The notes below the pieces were generated by a model. It was not told the origin of the DNA, did no database searches, and was given only the letters and a program-made list of their open reading frames with translations. A DNA stretch of 25,339 nucleotides from Rhizophagus sp. LPA8_4_AMF. Its lineage: Eukaryota > Glomeromycota > Glomeromycetes > Glomerales > Glomeraceae. A program made the translations under genes and the position numbers. Each line of letters opens with the position of its first letter. Position 1 is the stretch's first letter. The DNA is taken from assembly GCA_021464525.1 (NCBI GenBank), contig JADRCO010000860.1, forward strand, positions 1-25,339. Reading direction: 5' to 3'. This document shows, in pieces, positions 1 through 9,866 of the stretch.

Positions 1-50
<50 letters not shown>
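1..50. repeat. T50 homopolymer at the window edge
   Basis: Fifty consecutive T residues open the window, followed by AT-only sequence. This is the longest homopolymer here and may extend beyond the edge. It could be a reverse-oriented poly(A) tail of a retroposed copy, ordinary AT slippage, or an assembly edge; the sequence alone cannot separate these. Confidence 0.9.
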
Positions 51-54
<4 letters not shown>

Positions 55-414
55 AATTAATATAATTAATAATAATAAATATATATTATAATGATACTAT
101 AAAAAAAAAACCCCGTATATTTTTTAAAATATTATAATTTATTATAAATAAAAAAACATTATAAATATAAATAATTGGATTCGTAAGGTTCTGGAAAAAA
201 ATTCTCTCCTTTGATAAAAAATTTTATAGAAAAAAAAACTTTCTTTTTGATAAAGAGAGAGTGAGAGTAGATTTTTTTTTTAAATTTTAACCTTTTTCTT
301 TATAAAATTTATTTTATTTTTTTTTCGTTGATCGAATAATTTTAGTCTAGTCTATTCGCAATCTTATTATCATCATTAAAAAAGGTTAAAATTTAAAAAA
401 AAAACCAACTAAAA
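51..414 (+). promoter_or_regulatory. AT-rich upstream region of the first methyltransferase, with a perfect inverted repeat
   Basis: This gene-free stretch lies directly 5' of the ATG at 415. It contains a perfect 26-bp inverted repeat: arm 272-297 (T10, AAATTTTAA, CC, T5) pairs with arm 379-404, leaving an 81-nt loop. The right arm ends 10 nt before the start codon, so a transcript starting upstream could fold into a hairpin next to the start. The start context AAAAATGGG is A-rich, as is common in fungi. TATA-like AT words are everywhere, so no core promoter is assigned. The arms are partly homopolymeric, which weakens any regulatory reading. Confidence 0.5.
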
Positions 415-1615
415 ATGGGAAAAGTAAATTCTAAATCGATACATTATTCGCTTAAATCGAAGAAGAAACAAAGACAACTATCAACAAATTCATTCTCTTC
501 AACTTCAACTACATCATCTAGTGAAATTTCACATTCCTCACAAGAAATACTTCCAAATGAAGAAGAATTATTTCAATATGTTGATAACAGAAGATTTTAT
601 AAATGGAATGATTATGTAAATTATGTTTACCCTGTTGATCATGACGAAACCGATAGAAGTCAAATGCAACATTTTATGTATAAACATGTTTGGGGTGGAA
701 ATTTTTCTTCTCCTATTGAACAAGAATTACAATCTGACTCCATGAGAATTTTAGATGTTGGGTACGTATATCTTTTAAGATATAATATATATATAATATA
801 CATATGTATATATCATGCTTATTCTTTTTTTTTAAACGAGAGAAAATTAAATTAATCGCATATATTTTATCTAGTTGTGGATCTGGTACTTGGATATTAG
901 AGATGGCCTCCGAATATCCAAATGCTAATTTTACAGGTGTTGATATCGCACGCCTTTATCCTTTAGAAATAAAACCAGAGAACGTTTCTTTTGTTCAAGC
1001 AAATGTCCTTGTAGGCTTGCCTTTTCCTGATAATACGTTTGATTTTATTCACATGAGTTTTATGCTCTTTGCATTCACTTTGAAAAATTGGGAAGTTGCC
1101 ATAAATGAATTGGTAAGAGTATGTAAACCTGGTGGATATGTTGAATTAATGGAAAAGGATATTGTTTGGTTCAATGAAGGTCCATTCTGTAAGGCCGCTC
1201 GTACAGTCAGTGAGTATTTTTATTTAGTAAAAAAAAAAAATTTTAAATTTTTTCTCTTCTTTGAGAACATGAGTTAACGGTTCATTCATCATTATTTTTA
1301 GTGGCGGAAGAACTAAGAGAAAAAAAGAGCATGGAAGTTGTTATCACACCAACTTTACAAAAAGTCCTATCACAACATTCTACCGTCAATCATGATGAAA
1401 AGGTTGTACCCTTGGGTGAATGGGGAGATAAATTGGGTAAATTGTATAAAGAATTATATGCTTGGGGAGCTAAAAATTTGAAAAAAGTTATGACCGAGAT
1501 TGGTTTTAACGAAGAAGAATGGTGTGAAACTGTCGATATTTGTTTAAAACAATTACAAGAACGTAAGGGTTACGATAAAATCCACAGATTTTGGATTAAA
1601 AAGAGCGAAAATTGA
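415..1615 (+). CDS. Class I SAM-dependent methyltransferase, three exons
   Basis: Three exons, 415-761, 875-1209 and 1302-1615 (TGA at 1613-1615), give 331 residues. Intron 1 (762-874, 113 nt) runs from GTACGT to CTAG and splits the glycine codon of motif I; intron 2 (1210-1301, 92 nt) runs from GTGAGT to TTAG. Joining restores the SAM-binding loop ILDVGCGSGTW at residues 112-122 (G-x-G-x-G at 116-120). The acidic end of strand 2 is D139 in FTGVDI. LVRVCKPGGYVELME (195-209) matches the conserved segment after strand 5 of class I enzymes. Residues 22-44 are Ser/Thr-rich; the middle N-terminal part (about 57-109) precedes the Rossmann fold. No signal peptide or membrane segment is visible, so it is probably cytosolic or nuclear. 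The substrate cannot be inferred. It faces a related gene tail to tail. Exon edges come from reading-frame restoration, not transcripts. Confidence 0.87.
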
Positions 1616-2395
1616 AAAACATTTTTTTTGAAAACGAAATTATTAATCCAAGGAAGAAAATTTTTTCATTTCATTCATTAAAAAATTTAACTTTCTGGAA
1701 AAAAAAGAAAAGAACATCAACGAATATATATTTGTAAATTATTTTTATATATATATTTTTTTTTTATTTATAGATTTTTATATAAGTATATAGTATATAT
1801 TTCCAACACATTTTTTTCATTTAATTTATTATAATAGCATAACTTTTTTTTTCACATACATATAAATATTGTAAATAACCGAATTTCACATTATAGAAAA
1901 CAAAAAACTACGATACACGACAAATCCTTTATATTCCTTCCCTGTCCTCTTTCCTCTCTCTTTTTTTGTTTTTTGTTCCATTAGAAATAACTCTTCTCTC
2001 TCTTTAAAATATTTGTAACATTCATTTATTGTTTTGAAATTACTATTAGAAAGATAATTAATAATAATTAATGTAAAATAAAATTGTATTTTTGTCCATT
2101 TTGCCACCACAAACAAAAAAAAAATCTCGTTCTTTCTATGTACTGAAAATCTGGGGTTTATTTATATTTGCATAACACCTATGCAAGGGATAATATAAAT
2201 ATTTATACAATATTTAAACAAGGGTTTATCGGAGATCACAGATTCCGATATACACTATAATAGAATCTCTAGATTACATTATTATTGTTTGTTTCTATTG
2301 TTTTAAAAAAAAAAAATTGAATTGTTAAAATTGTTAAAATTAAATTAAATTAAATTAAATTAAATAATAATTATAATAGTAATAATAATAAATAA
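1616..2395. other. Convergent intergenic region between the two methyltransferase genes
   Basis: About 780 bp separate the two stop codons. The stretch must hold both 3' UTRs and both polyadenylation sites, but no single clear signal stands out in such AT-rich DNA. An AAATT-type pentanucleotide microsatellite (about 2338-2366) lies just beyond the end of the minus-strand gene. The reading frame at 1886-2116 on the minus strand is low-complexity and looks accidental. Confidence 0.7.
2338..2366. repeat. (TAAAT)n microsatellite
   Basis: Roughly five tandem copies of TAAAT follow a short GTTAAAATT direct repeat. They sit about 30 bp beyond the stop codon of the minus-strand methyltransferase gene, in its presumed 3' UTR. 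Simple slippage-type repeat. Confidence 0.85.
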
Positions 2396-3588
2396 TTAAA
2401 CGGGTGATAATTTCTTCAAAATTTTAAATTTTCGAAGTTTTTTAAAGAATTCTTTTATCTTACAAGAATTTTTCTTTTTCTTCACCACATGTAACTTATT
2501 TACTCGTGCGTAAAATCTTACGCTCGCGGTAAAAGTGCAACCTTCGTTACATTCTTGTACGAAATCTTCTATAAGTCCATCGTACGTTACTCCCCTTTCA
2601 AATAAATATTCTGATTCAAATAGATTTTTTGCACCCCATTTAAGACTTTCCAAGTATAAATGCCCTACTTTATTACACTTACCCAACTTTATAAACTTTT
2701 TATCATTGGCTATGTCGGATAACTCAGGGTTTGCATTTAAGAATTTTAGTATATGTGGAGTGATTACGGTCTCGACACCTTTTCTTATTAGTTCATCTGT
2801 AACTAATAATTAAAAATTAAAATCGGAAATCAATTTGACATCACTGATGGATATTACATTATAAAAAAAGGAGAATCTTTTTTTTTTTACTTACTGGTCT
2901 TCATCAATAAATTTGTTCTTGGTCCTCTATTATGAAGTACCAGATCATCTAAAGAAAAAGATGGTTATTAAAAAAATTTCGGTAGTTTATACACAAAAAA
3001 ATATTTTAATATTTTAGAAGCACATATTTACCTTCCATAATTTCTATCCAACCATTTGGTTTACATACTCTAACCATCTCATTTATGACGTTTTCCCATT
3101 CTTTTAGGGAAAACGAGAACATCATAAATCTCATGATGACATACTCAAATTTATTATCCTCAAACGGCAGACCGTTAAGAATATTATGTTGTTCGAATGA
3201 GACATTTGGAGGTTTTATGGTGGACGGAAAAAAGGCGAACGCATCAATACCCTTAAAATTGGAGTTTTCATATTTTGTTCCTAATTCCAAAATCCAAGTT
3301 CCTGGCCCACATCTTTGTAAATATTGAAGGAGAGTTAAAAATAGGATTTGTTTATCAATAAATAATATATATTCAACAAGAATCTTACCCTATATCTAAA
3401 ACATCGACACCTCTTATTAATAAATTTTTGACAGGAGCCGAAAAATCTTCGGACCATATCGCCCGGTAGACGTAGTGCTGATTATGAGTTCTATCGATCT
3501 CGTCATCGTTATATGTGAGTAAGTAATGAATCGTTTTATATAAACTCTGTCGTTTTTGTCGATTTTTGGTTATATTTGTGAATCCCAT
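2396..3588 (-). CDS. Class I SAM-dependent methyltransferase, four exons (paralogue)
   Basis: Minus-strand exons are 3588-3389, 3312-3032, 2948-2895 and 2796-2396, giving 311 residues. Introns: 3388-3313 (76 nt, GTAAGA...AAAG), 3031-2949 (83 nt, GTAAAT...TTAG), 2894-2797 (98 nt, GTAAGT...ACAG). An alternative last acceptor at 2804-2803 would add two residues. Splicing restores VLDIGCGPGTW at about residues 63-73, the SAM loop, followed by FKGID, GLPFEDNKFEYVIM and VRVCKPNGWIEIME, all matching the gene at 415-1615. The ATG at 3588 is preceded by an in-frame TTG, which is not needed. Compared with its paralogue it lacks the Ser/Thr-rich N-terminal insert and ends in a lysine-rich tail of about 30 residues. 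Intron 1 and the last intron fall at the same positions and phases as in the paralogue; intron 2 is extra. Substrate unknown. Confidence 0.83.
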
Positions 3589-5156
3589 CAATTAAGAAAA
3601 GAATTTTTATTAAACAATGTTCAAAATATATATATATATATTTTTTTTTTTTTTTGTTTACTGCCCGAAAAAAAAATGATTGTTTTGAAATATATTTTTT
3701 TTTTCCCCCGAAATAGGCGTTTATATATATAAATTATGCAGGAACAAAACCTTATTTACATACCTGATATTGTTTGTTACAATTTATTGTTTCACTCTAT
3801 TTAGGAAGCCTGGGAAAAAAGTAGAGCGTTATCTTTGTATCAAATTTTGATTAATAATAAAAAATTCATTATAATTTCTAAAAGAAACGCAAGAACAATG
3901 TAATTTGTATATCCTTTGAGAGAAATTCATTGAAAACATTTCTGGAAAGAATTTTAGGAAACTTGGCGAAGTAAAATCATTCAGGTGACCTTTTTTTTGC
4001 ATAACGCAGATTATTTAATTTATTTATTTTAGGGGAGAAAAAAAAAAAACTTCGATTGCTCTAATTTTTTTGTTTGTAAATCTTTTTTAGTTTTGACAAT
4101 AATAAGAGACATGTTATGATGTATTATTACATTCACAATTAATAGTGAAATAAATTTTTTTTTTTCCAAGGGGGCATTTGGGTAACGATTTAATATGAAT
4201 TTGTTCAGCTGCAATATGTGGTGCGACATTACCTTCATTGTAAGATTTTGTTACACGGAATTTTTCTTCGGTAACGGTCTTTCAAATAAATACAGTATGC
4301 TTTCTTAAAAAAAAAAATTGTATATACATTGCCTTATTTCTTTCATATTATGAATTATGAATTTCTTTTCCATTTTGAGAATATTTTTTTTTTTCTTTTA
4401 AAAAAAAAGAGATATTAATGATTGAAAATAATTTTTATATCGAATGCATTGATTATTAATTTATAATTAATTCTTGGCATTATTTTGGGGGAAATAATAA
4501 GACAGGTATTTTCTATTGGGAAAAAAATGGATAGAAATTTTTATAATATGAATTTTTATGAATTATAAGCTACTGCTCTAAAAATTATTTTTTAATAATT
4601 AACGTTAAATACGTTAAATGATATCGTCGCAAAGAAAGAAATACGGTACTTGGAGTAATTGTAATTATTAAATATTTCCTTTTAATTATCTACGAAAAAA
4701 TTCTTAATCTTTATGAAAAAAATTTATTAATTATCCATATTATCCACTAATAAATTATTATACACAATGTAATATTATATTCAGTCGTTCATCGGTACGA
4801 CATTTCACGAATGATGCAATTATAAAAAAAAAAAATCCTGTGGGGTGGCGGTAATACATTAATCGTCTTTTAAGATAAATTATTTATTACATCATTAGTT
4901 ACACCTTTACTTTGAATTTGAATTTTTTAATTTAATTTGTGTACAATTAACCAATAATAAAAAACTTTTTTCCCCCTTGAAAAAAAAAATAAAGTCGATC
5001 TATCAAACTTTATATTTTCATGAATTTTTTCGTTAAACGTTACAGAAATATGGGAACATGGGAAATATTCAGACATAAGCTTTTATTTCAATAGGTTTAT
5101 TTCAACAAAATGTAATTATATATGGTTTTAAAAATGTCAAGGTTAAAACGGAGATA
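3589..5156. other. AT-rich intergenic stretch, no intact gene
   Basis: This is the presumed promoter side of the minus-strand methyltransferase, then anonymous AT-rich DNA with homopolymer tracts. One minus-strand frame at 4281-4114 stays open for 55 codons with unbiased residues (for example NVAPHIAAEQIHIKSLP), unlike the low-complexity frames nearby. It follows a TGA, has no clear exon borders and runs into an A11 tract, so it is at most a coding scrap. CAATTAACCAATA at 4944-4956 recurs at 5704-5716. No RNA gene was recognised. Confidence 0.5.
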
Positions 5157-5472
5157 TAAATCTTTGATGTATTAGGCAGAATTTATAGAAAAAAGATACT
5201 TAAAAGATACTTAAATAATACTTATGCAATAGTTATCCCTAACGAATTGAGACAAGATGTGGCGTATCCTATCCCAAAATCTTACGATTGGAACGACATT
5301 ACGCTATTGACAATGACACAGAAGTGTTACTTAATCAAACTGCTACCAATCGTCTTTCTATTGTTCTAAATTATTATAATATAAAAAAAAATGATCAATA
5401 TGAACATTTTTATTTGACGCTTATCGGACAAATTAAAATAAAAACCTTTGAAAAATTGTCAAGGCATTAATT
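5157..5472 (+). pseudogene. Frameshifted remnant of an unrecognised protein
   Basis: From a stop at 5157-5159 one frame stays open to 5369 and reads like real protein, with segments such as YAIVIPNELRQDVAYPIPK and SYDWND. Around 5300-5345 the protein-like sequence passes to the frame one base back (in-frame from 5288, stop at about 5468-5470), which reads DTEVLLNQTATNRLSIV and ends EKLSRH. The switch is too short for an intron, so a single-base indel is the simplest explanation. No start codon fits the first frame; an ATG at 5134 lies in a third frame. The family is not recognised. It is the only clear plus-strand coding remnant between 3600 and 18000. Confidence 0.55.
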
Positions 5473-5627
5473 TTTTATAATAAATTATTTTGTAAATATT
5501 CAAATTTAAAAGAAATTGATTCGCTTGATCGCTGAACCCTATAGTATGTTTGAAAAAATATTATACACTTTATTGTCCAAAATGAAGTGTAGGAGGTTAT
5601 TCTACCATGAGACAACGTTGAAGAATT

Positions 5628-5735
5628 TCATCTGTCACGTCGTATAATTGACTAATGAAAAATATAAATTTATAGAAAAGTTTATAAGCTATTTCACGTC
5701 GCGCAATTAACCAATAGAATTATAAAATTTATAAA
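5628..5735. repeat. Degenerate tandem copy of a CACGTC ... CAATT-(G/A)AC-(T/C)AAT block
   Basis: Two similar segments about 65 bp apart each hold CACGTC, a CAATT/TAATT-type word, a CCAAT-like word (CTAATGA in the first, CCAATAG in the second) and then AATTTATA-rich DNA. The second begins near 5695. The mix of CACGT and CCAAT words resembles fungal promoter elements, but no intact gene follows closely, so function is only a possibility. Confidence 0.4.
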
Positions 5736-5946
5736 TGACAACGCTAGTTTATTTAAAATAGTCTATTTAAAGTATCGTATTTTCACTATACATTATTTCT
5801 TTTTTGTACTGCGGCAAATATAAAATATGTTATTTCTCTCGTGCAACAATTTTCCTAATGTCTATTATGTCTTATTTGATACTAATGTTGGAGATATCGC
5901 TACAATATCTCTATTATTGTTCAACTTTATTAATTAAAAATAAGAA

Positions 5947-8132
5947 CTATAATAATAAAACAGACTGTATACATTTAATAAAAGTATAAAAATAATAAGT
6001 AATGAAATAATCACTGTTTGATAATTTATATTCTAGTATGGATGGATGCTTCTTTATCTTCTCAATTCTGGTAATAGCAGCATTATCTTTTTTTTTTCCA
6101 AAATTCCTTAATTTGTTCCGATTTAATTTCATCCTAAAAAAAAAATGGAGCCATTAATACATTACAGCCAAAAATACTTTTATCATATATAGTTAATTAC
6201 TTACTTCAAAACTTTTTAGCAAATTAATTATCTTTGCTCCCTTAATAGTACTATCAGCATAATGCGATTTGATGCACTTCAATGCATCATTATAACGTTT
6301 GTATTCCGAATTTTTATCAAGGTGGCCGCTTACTAGCCTTTTACGATATCTTAAAAATGTCAATAATGTTATTTTTTCAGGTTCTCTTAAATAATCATAA
6401 TGCCCTTTATTTATAAGATCTGTAACTGCTTTAATATGAAATTTTATTTTTTTTATAGTAATGTGAAATTTTGTAGTAATATGTGAGTTTTGTGTGCGTA
6501 ATTGGGTTGCCAGATTCTTTAAGTTGGGGTCCTTTACTTTCTTTTTTCATTTTTCTGTAATTCTTCCAAGAAAGAATTCATTAATTTTGAAATATTTTCT
6601 AATTCTTTCTTAATATCATTATTAATTCTAATATTTGCATTATTCTTCTTTTCTTGTTCCATTATGTAAATTTCTTTCATTTTTGTTTGTGATTCATCCC
6701 AATTATTTGTACCATATCTATTCATATTTCTTTTATTCCACGATTTGAACTATATCCATTGTTGCTATTTTTGATGCATATCGCATATCATTTGCTTGTC
6801 CAGGTCTTTTGTCAAAATATCTACTACCACACCAGCTATAGTTGCATCAAGCTGTTTCCGGTTATCTTCAAATATTTTGATTTCAGAATTTTAAATAGGA
6901 TGATGGTAAGTTTTGGCTTTGATGGGCTTTTTTGATTGTTTAACTTCATTTCATTTTTCTGTATCATCAAAAAGGTTAGGTTGAATTCATTTAATGTATC
7001 AATTCACCATATGATGGAGGAGTATGATGGAGATTCTTTTAATGGGTTTTTAATTTTCCTATTGAGAAATTTTCTACTTTGGAATGTTTTTTCTTACATG
7101 CTTCTATTATACTTTTTTTAAATCTTATCAAGAGAAATTGTTTGGCTTTTTGTTTACCAGCCATTCCTTTTGATCCTCTAATTGCTCCAGAATGCTCATT
7201 TAGTGGTAAAACTTCTTGTTGTACTGGCTCACTTTCTCTAAAAATAAAAAATTTTGTAAAGTTTTTTATTGAATAAGAGTAACAAAAATATTTACAATGC
7301 TTACTTTTTTAGCATTATCATGATCACTATATCATTACATCATTTATATTTCATGATACTTTTTTAAATGCTTTAAGAATATTTCATCTGGAAAATTAAC
7401 CTTTAATAAAAATGTATGAAGAGTTACTAGATATATTTTTAATATTATATTTCTGAAAGCCTCTTTCTGAGTAGTATACTTTTGTTGAAGTTAAATTATA
7501 TTTTATTTCCTTTTCCCAATTGTGTAGTTTGAAAAAAGATGTTTAGCAGATGTTTTATTTCAAGAAATTATAATAATTCATCATTGTCCATGTAGTTAGA
7601 TGGCATTTTAATAAAATTCATTATAAATAAAGTGTGAAGTGCTACAAGATTTACAAAAATATTGATTTAAATAGCATGGAAAAGTCTAATCTTATTCCAG
7701 ATTTCAAAAGACATGAAAAAGGCTTTTTTATATAAATTCTTCTAGTATTTCAAATATTTACACTTTAAATTTCTTCTAAAAAGAGTTTTTGATGCATTTC
7801 TATTATAGTATTTTCTGGATATTCTGGATCTATTTTATGTGATGGACTGACACACCCTGATTTCTTGTTCATTATTCTTGTAGGTTGTCTAACCAGGTAT
7901 GTATAAGTACTGCAATCTATAGAAAAATTAGTGATACTCTTTTTCTTGTTTTCCTCCACATTTGAATTAAACATTCTAAAGGTTAAAATGAATTATTATA
8001 ATTATTATTATATTGTACCATTCCTACCAAATACTACACTATACTATATGTATATCTAAGCATCCTTACCTCGCCATGATAATCTAAAACTCTAACAAAT
8101 TCAATGAGAATTTCAACTCCATTACTTTCCAT
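5947..8132 (-). pseudogene. Decayed multi-exon gene of unknown family
   Basis: Reading down the minus strand, exon-like pieces appear in order. 8132-8070 starts MESNGVEILIEFVRVL and ends at a GTAAGG donor. 7975-7765 includes LVRQPTRIMNKKSGCVSPSH. 7237-7039 follows a TTTTAG acceptor and includes GSKGMAGKQKAKQFLLIRF. 6890-6750 holds two overlapping frames with NRKQLDATIAG and RPGQANDMRYASK. 6725-6534 includes NRYGTNNWDESQTKMKEIY. 6419-6205 lies between ACAG and GTAAGT and includes RYRKRLVSGHLDKNSEYKRY. 6133-5947 follows TTTAG. The last two exons join in phase and read well until an A10 run (6097-6088), where one extra A breaks the frame; the protein-like sequence resumes one base on. Other joins fail in phase or meet stops. 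The family is not recognised; charged residues dominate. The gene appears dead, but the good splice sites suggest recent loss. Confidence 0.5.
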
Positions 8133-8378
8133 TAACTATGAAGTGTTTATAATTGAAATTTTAATGCTTCAATATTTCAAATAAACTTAATTTTGTAACT
8201 CAATGTTGAACTATTTGCAACTTGATTGATGCAACGAACCTTTTTCAATTTTGTTTTTAGTAATATATACTAGTAGATATCATATACCTTGAACCTTCCA
8301 AAAAATTTGATTAAATCAGATGGTTTTAAAAAATATTTTTTTGAAAGGAATAGGCTTTTTTACACCTTTTTTTAAGCA

Positions 8379-8420
8379 GCAGTCTTTTGATTCGTGTGGG
8401 ATGGCCCAACATCTGTAACA
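8379..8420 (-). pseudogene. CCHC zinc-knuckle relic
   Basis: Fourteen codons read C-YR-C-WAIP-H-ESKD-C, an exact C-x2-C-x4-H-x4-C zinc knuckle. Such knuckles are typical of retroelement Gag/ORF1 proteins and of some host RNA-binding proteins. The flanking frame is open for only a few tens of codons and no larger domain is recognisable, so this is a scrap of a mobile-element or nucleic-acid-binding protein. It lies upstream (on the minus strand) of the decayed gene at 8132-5947, with no visible link. Confidence 0.5.
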
Positions 8421-9241
8421 CCTTCCCAAGTAATTTTGTTGTATATTTGGACAACTTCAAAGCAATAATTTTTAAAAAGACAAAAATATCAAACCGGCAT
8501 AAGTTATATAAATGATTCTACAAATATAACATGCCTAGTATTCTGATAAAATAGAAAATGCAAAAACAGATTTCTGAAAATTTTAACATGTCACATGCTT
8601 GATAAGAAATGATTGCATAAAAGGTATGACTTGATATATATGGATGTAACTATATATACAGTAACAGTAATTTCACTTCCTTTAAGGTTGAAGCTTAAAT
8701 AATTCTTCAAATGTTTTTTACATATCTTTTCCATCTATTGCATTAGTTGATAAATACTTGGTATTATACAAATATCTGATCTGGTCCTGATTTCTAAATA
8801 ACTGCTGATACATTATAATGGCTTTAAAACATGATTGTTAAATTAACTTTCTAGTATTCCTATTATTCAAAAAATATTATTATATCTTTTTCTTTTAGAA
8901 AATACTTTTACTATAAATTTAGACTTATTTAATTGTTAGCTAATTATATATTGTCTTTTTTAATAATAGTACATTTTGACTTTTTTATCAATATTCAATC
9001 TAAGTATCATAAACTACCATTTCTTTTAAATTCATCCAATAATAATTTGATTATTGATCAGACAATACAGCAATCACCACATTATTTTTGGGGTTCCTCC
9101 TCCTGATAATTGATTGGATGACTCAGCAGTCATTATATTATCTTCTAATAATTTAAAAAATGTAGTTATTTGTTATTTTTGCATTTTTTTTCTGTAACAA
9201 AAAATATGCATGCATTTTAGTATGGTGTTGCTCTTAATTTT
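8421..9241. other. Decayed AT-rich stretch, nothing recognisable
   Basis: Between the two zinc-knuckle scraps no frame stays open long enough or shows a motif I can name. Words in the minus-strand frames look like eroded coding DNA, but I cannot support a feature. Confidence 0.5.
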
Positions 9242-9283
9242 GCATTCTGCAGAACAGTGATCTGGCTTCCTACATCTTAAACA
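9242..9283 (-). pseudogene. Second CCHC zinc-knuckle relic
   Basis: Fourteen codons read C-LR-C-RKPD-H-CSAE-C, again an exact C-x2-C-x4-H-x4-C knuckle, in a frame that stays open for about 30 codons downstream (KIKSNTILKCMHIFC). It differs from the copy at 8379-8420 and so is not a recent duplicate of it. Retroelement ORF1/Gag is the likeliest source. Confidence 0.55.
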
Positions 9284-9454
9284 AACATCCTTAAATAATT
9301 AATATATTCATGCCCATAATATAGTCATAAATGGCAAAGCAAGGTGGTAGGAGTCGTTCTTGTTCATATCTTGCTGATCATTTTCCTTGCATCTGACAGA
9401 ACAAAGACAGTGTTGATGGCAAGGATATCTTGGCAGAGTGAGAGTTAACCAATT

Positions 9455-9625
9455 TTAATAATGGTAGAAATGTCTTTTGTTTGTAATAAGTACAATTCTT
9501 GGCTCTATATTGATTTCTTTTTCCACAAAACCTTTATCTTCTTTTGCCATATGATATGTGTCTGATTCTCTAAAGATATCACCTACAACCAAATTCATCT
9601 GATGAGCCATACAGGATAAAAAATC
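9455..9625 (-). pseudogene. hAT-type transposase core fragment
   Basis: A frame of 53 codons from 9613 begins CMAHQMNLVVGDIFRESDTY. The C-MAH-x-MNL-x3-DI pattern belongs to the hAT/DUF659-like transposase core, around its second catalytic region. After about 25 residues the resemblance ends and a stop follows at 9457-9455. The rest of the domain is not found in order nearby: the C-terminal dimerisation piece at 10622-10777 lies on the wrong side to be its continuation, so that piece comes from another copy. Nonfunctional. Confidence 0.6.
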
Positions 9626-9866
9626 TTGTTAGGAGTATTATTCTCTTTTTACTGAGTTGAGTAAATTTTTTCTTTAGGATTCCATATCAACTTGTCATAA
9701 AATTCTTTTGTAACCTCGCTATAACCCAACTTTTAATAGTACAGTTTTTAAGATTTATAATATCTGGATTAGAAATACTCCAAAATTTATCAACAGATAT
9801 CTTATTATTGATCAATCCAATCTTGTGATTATAATTATTATATAAACTAAAAATTGTTATAATGCT

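Noticed and set aside
1886-2116. Minus-strand frame of 76 codons between the methyltransferases
   Set aside because: Lysine/tyrosine/phenylalanine-rich product typical of AT-rich non-coding DNA, no motif, lies in the convergent 3' regions.
2535-3327. Plus-strand frames at 2535-2813 and 3085-3327
   Set aside because: They are antisense shadows of exons of the minus-strand methyltransferase.
5804-5989. Plus-strand frame of 61 codons
   Set aside because: Hydrophobic, AT-driven, overlaps the end of the decayed minus-strand gene, no motif.
6936-7276. Two overlapping plus-strand frames
   Set aside because: Antisense to an exon-like minus-strand piece with a clear acceptor; composition is artefactual.
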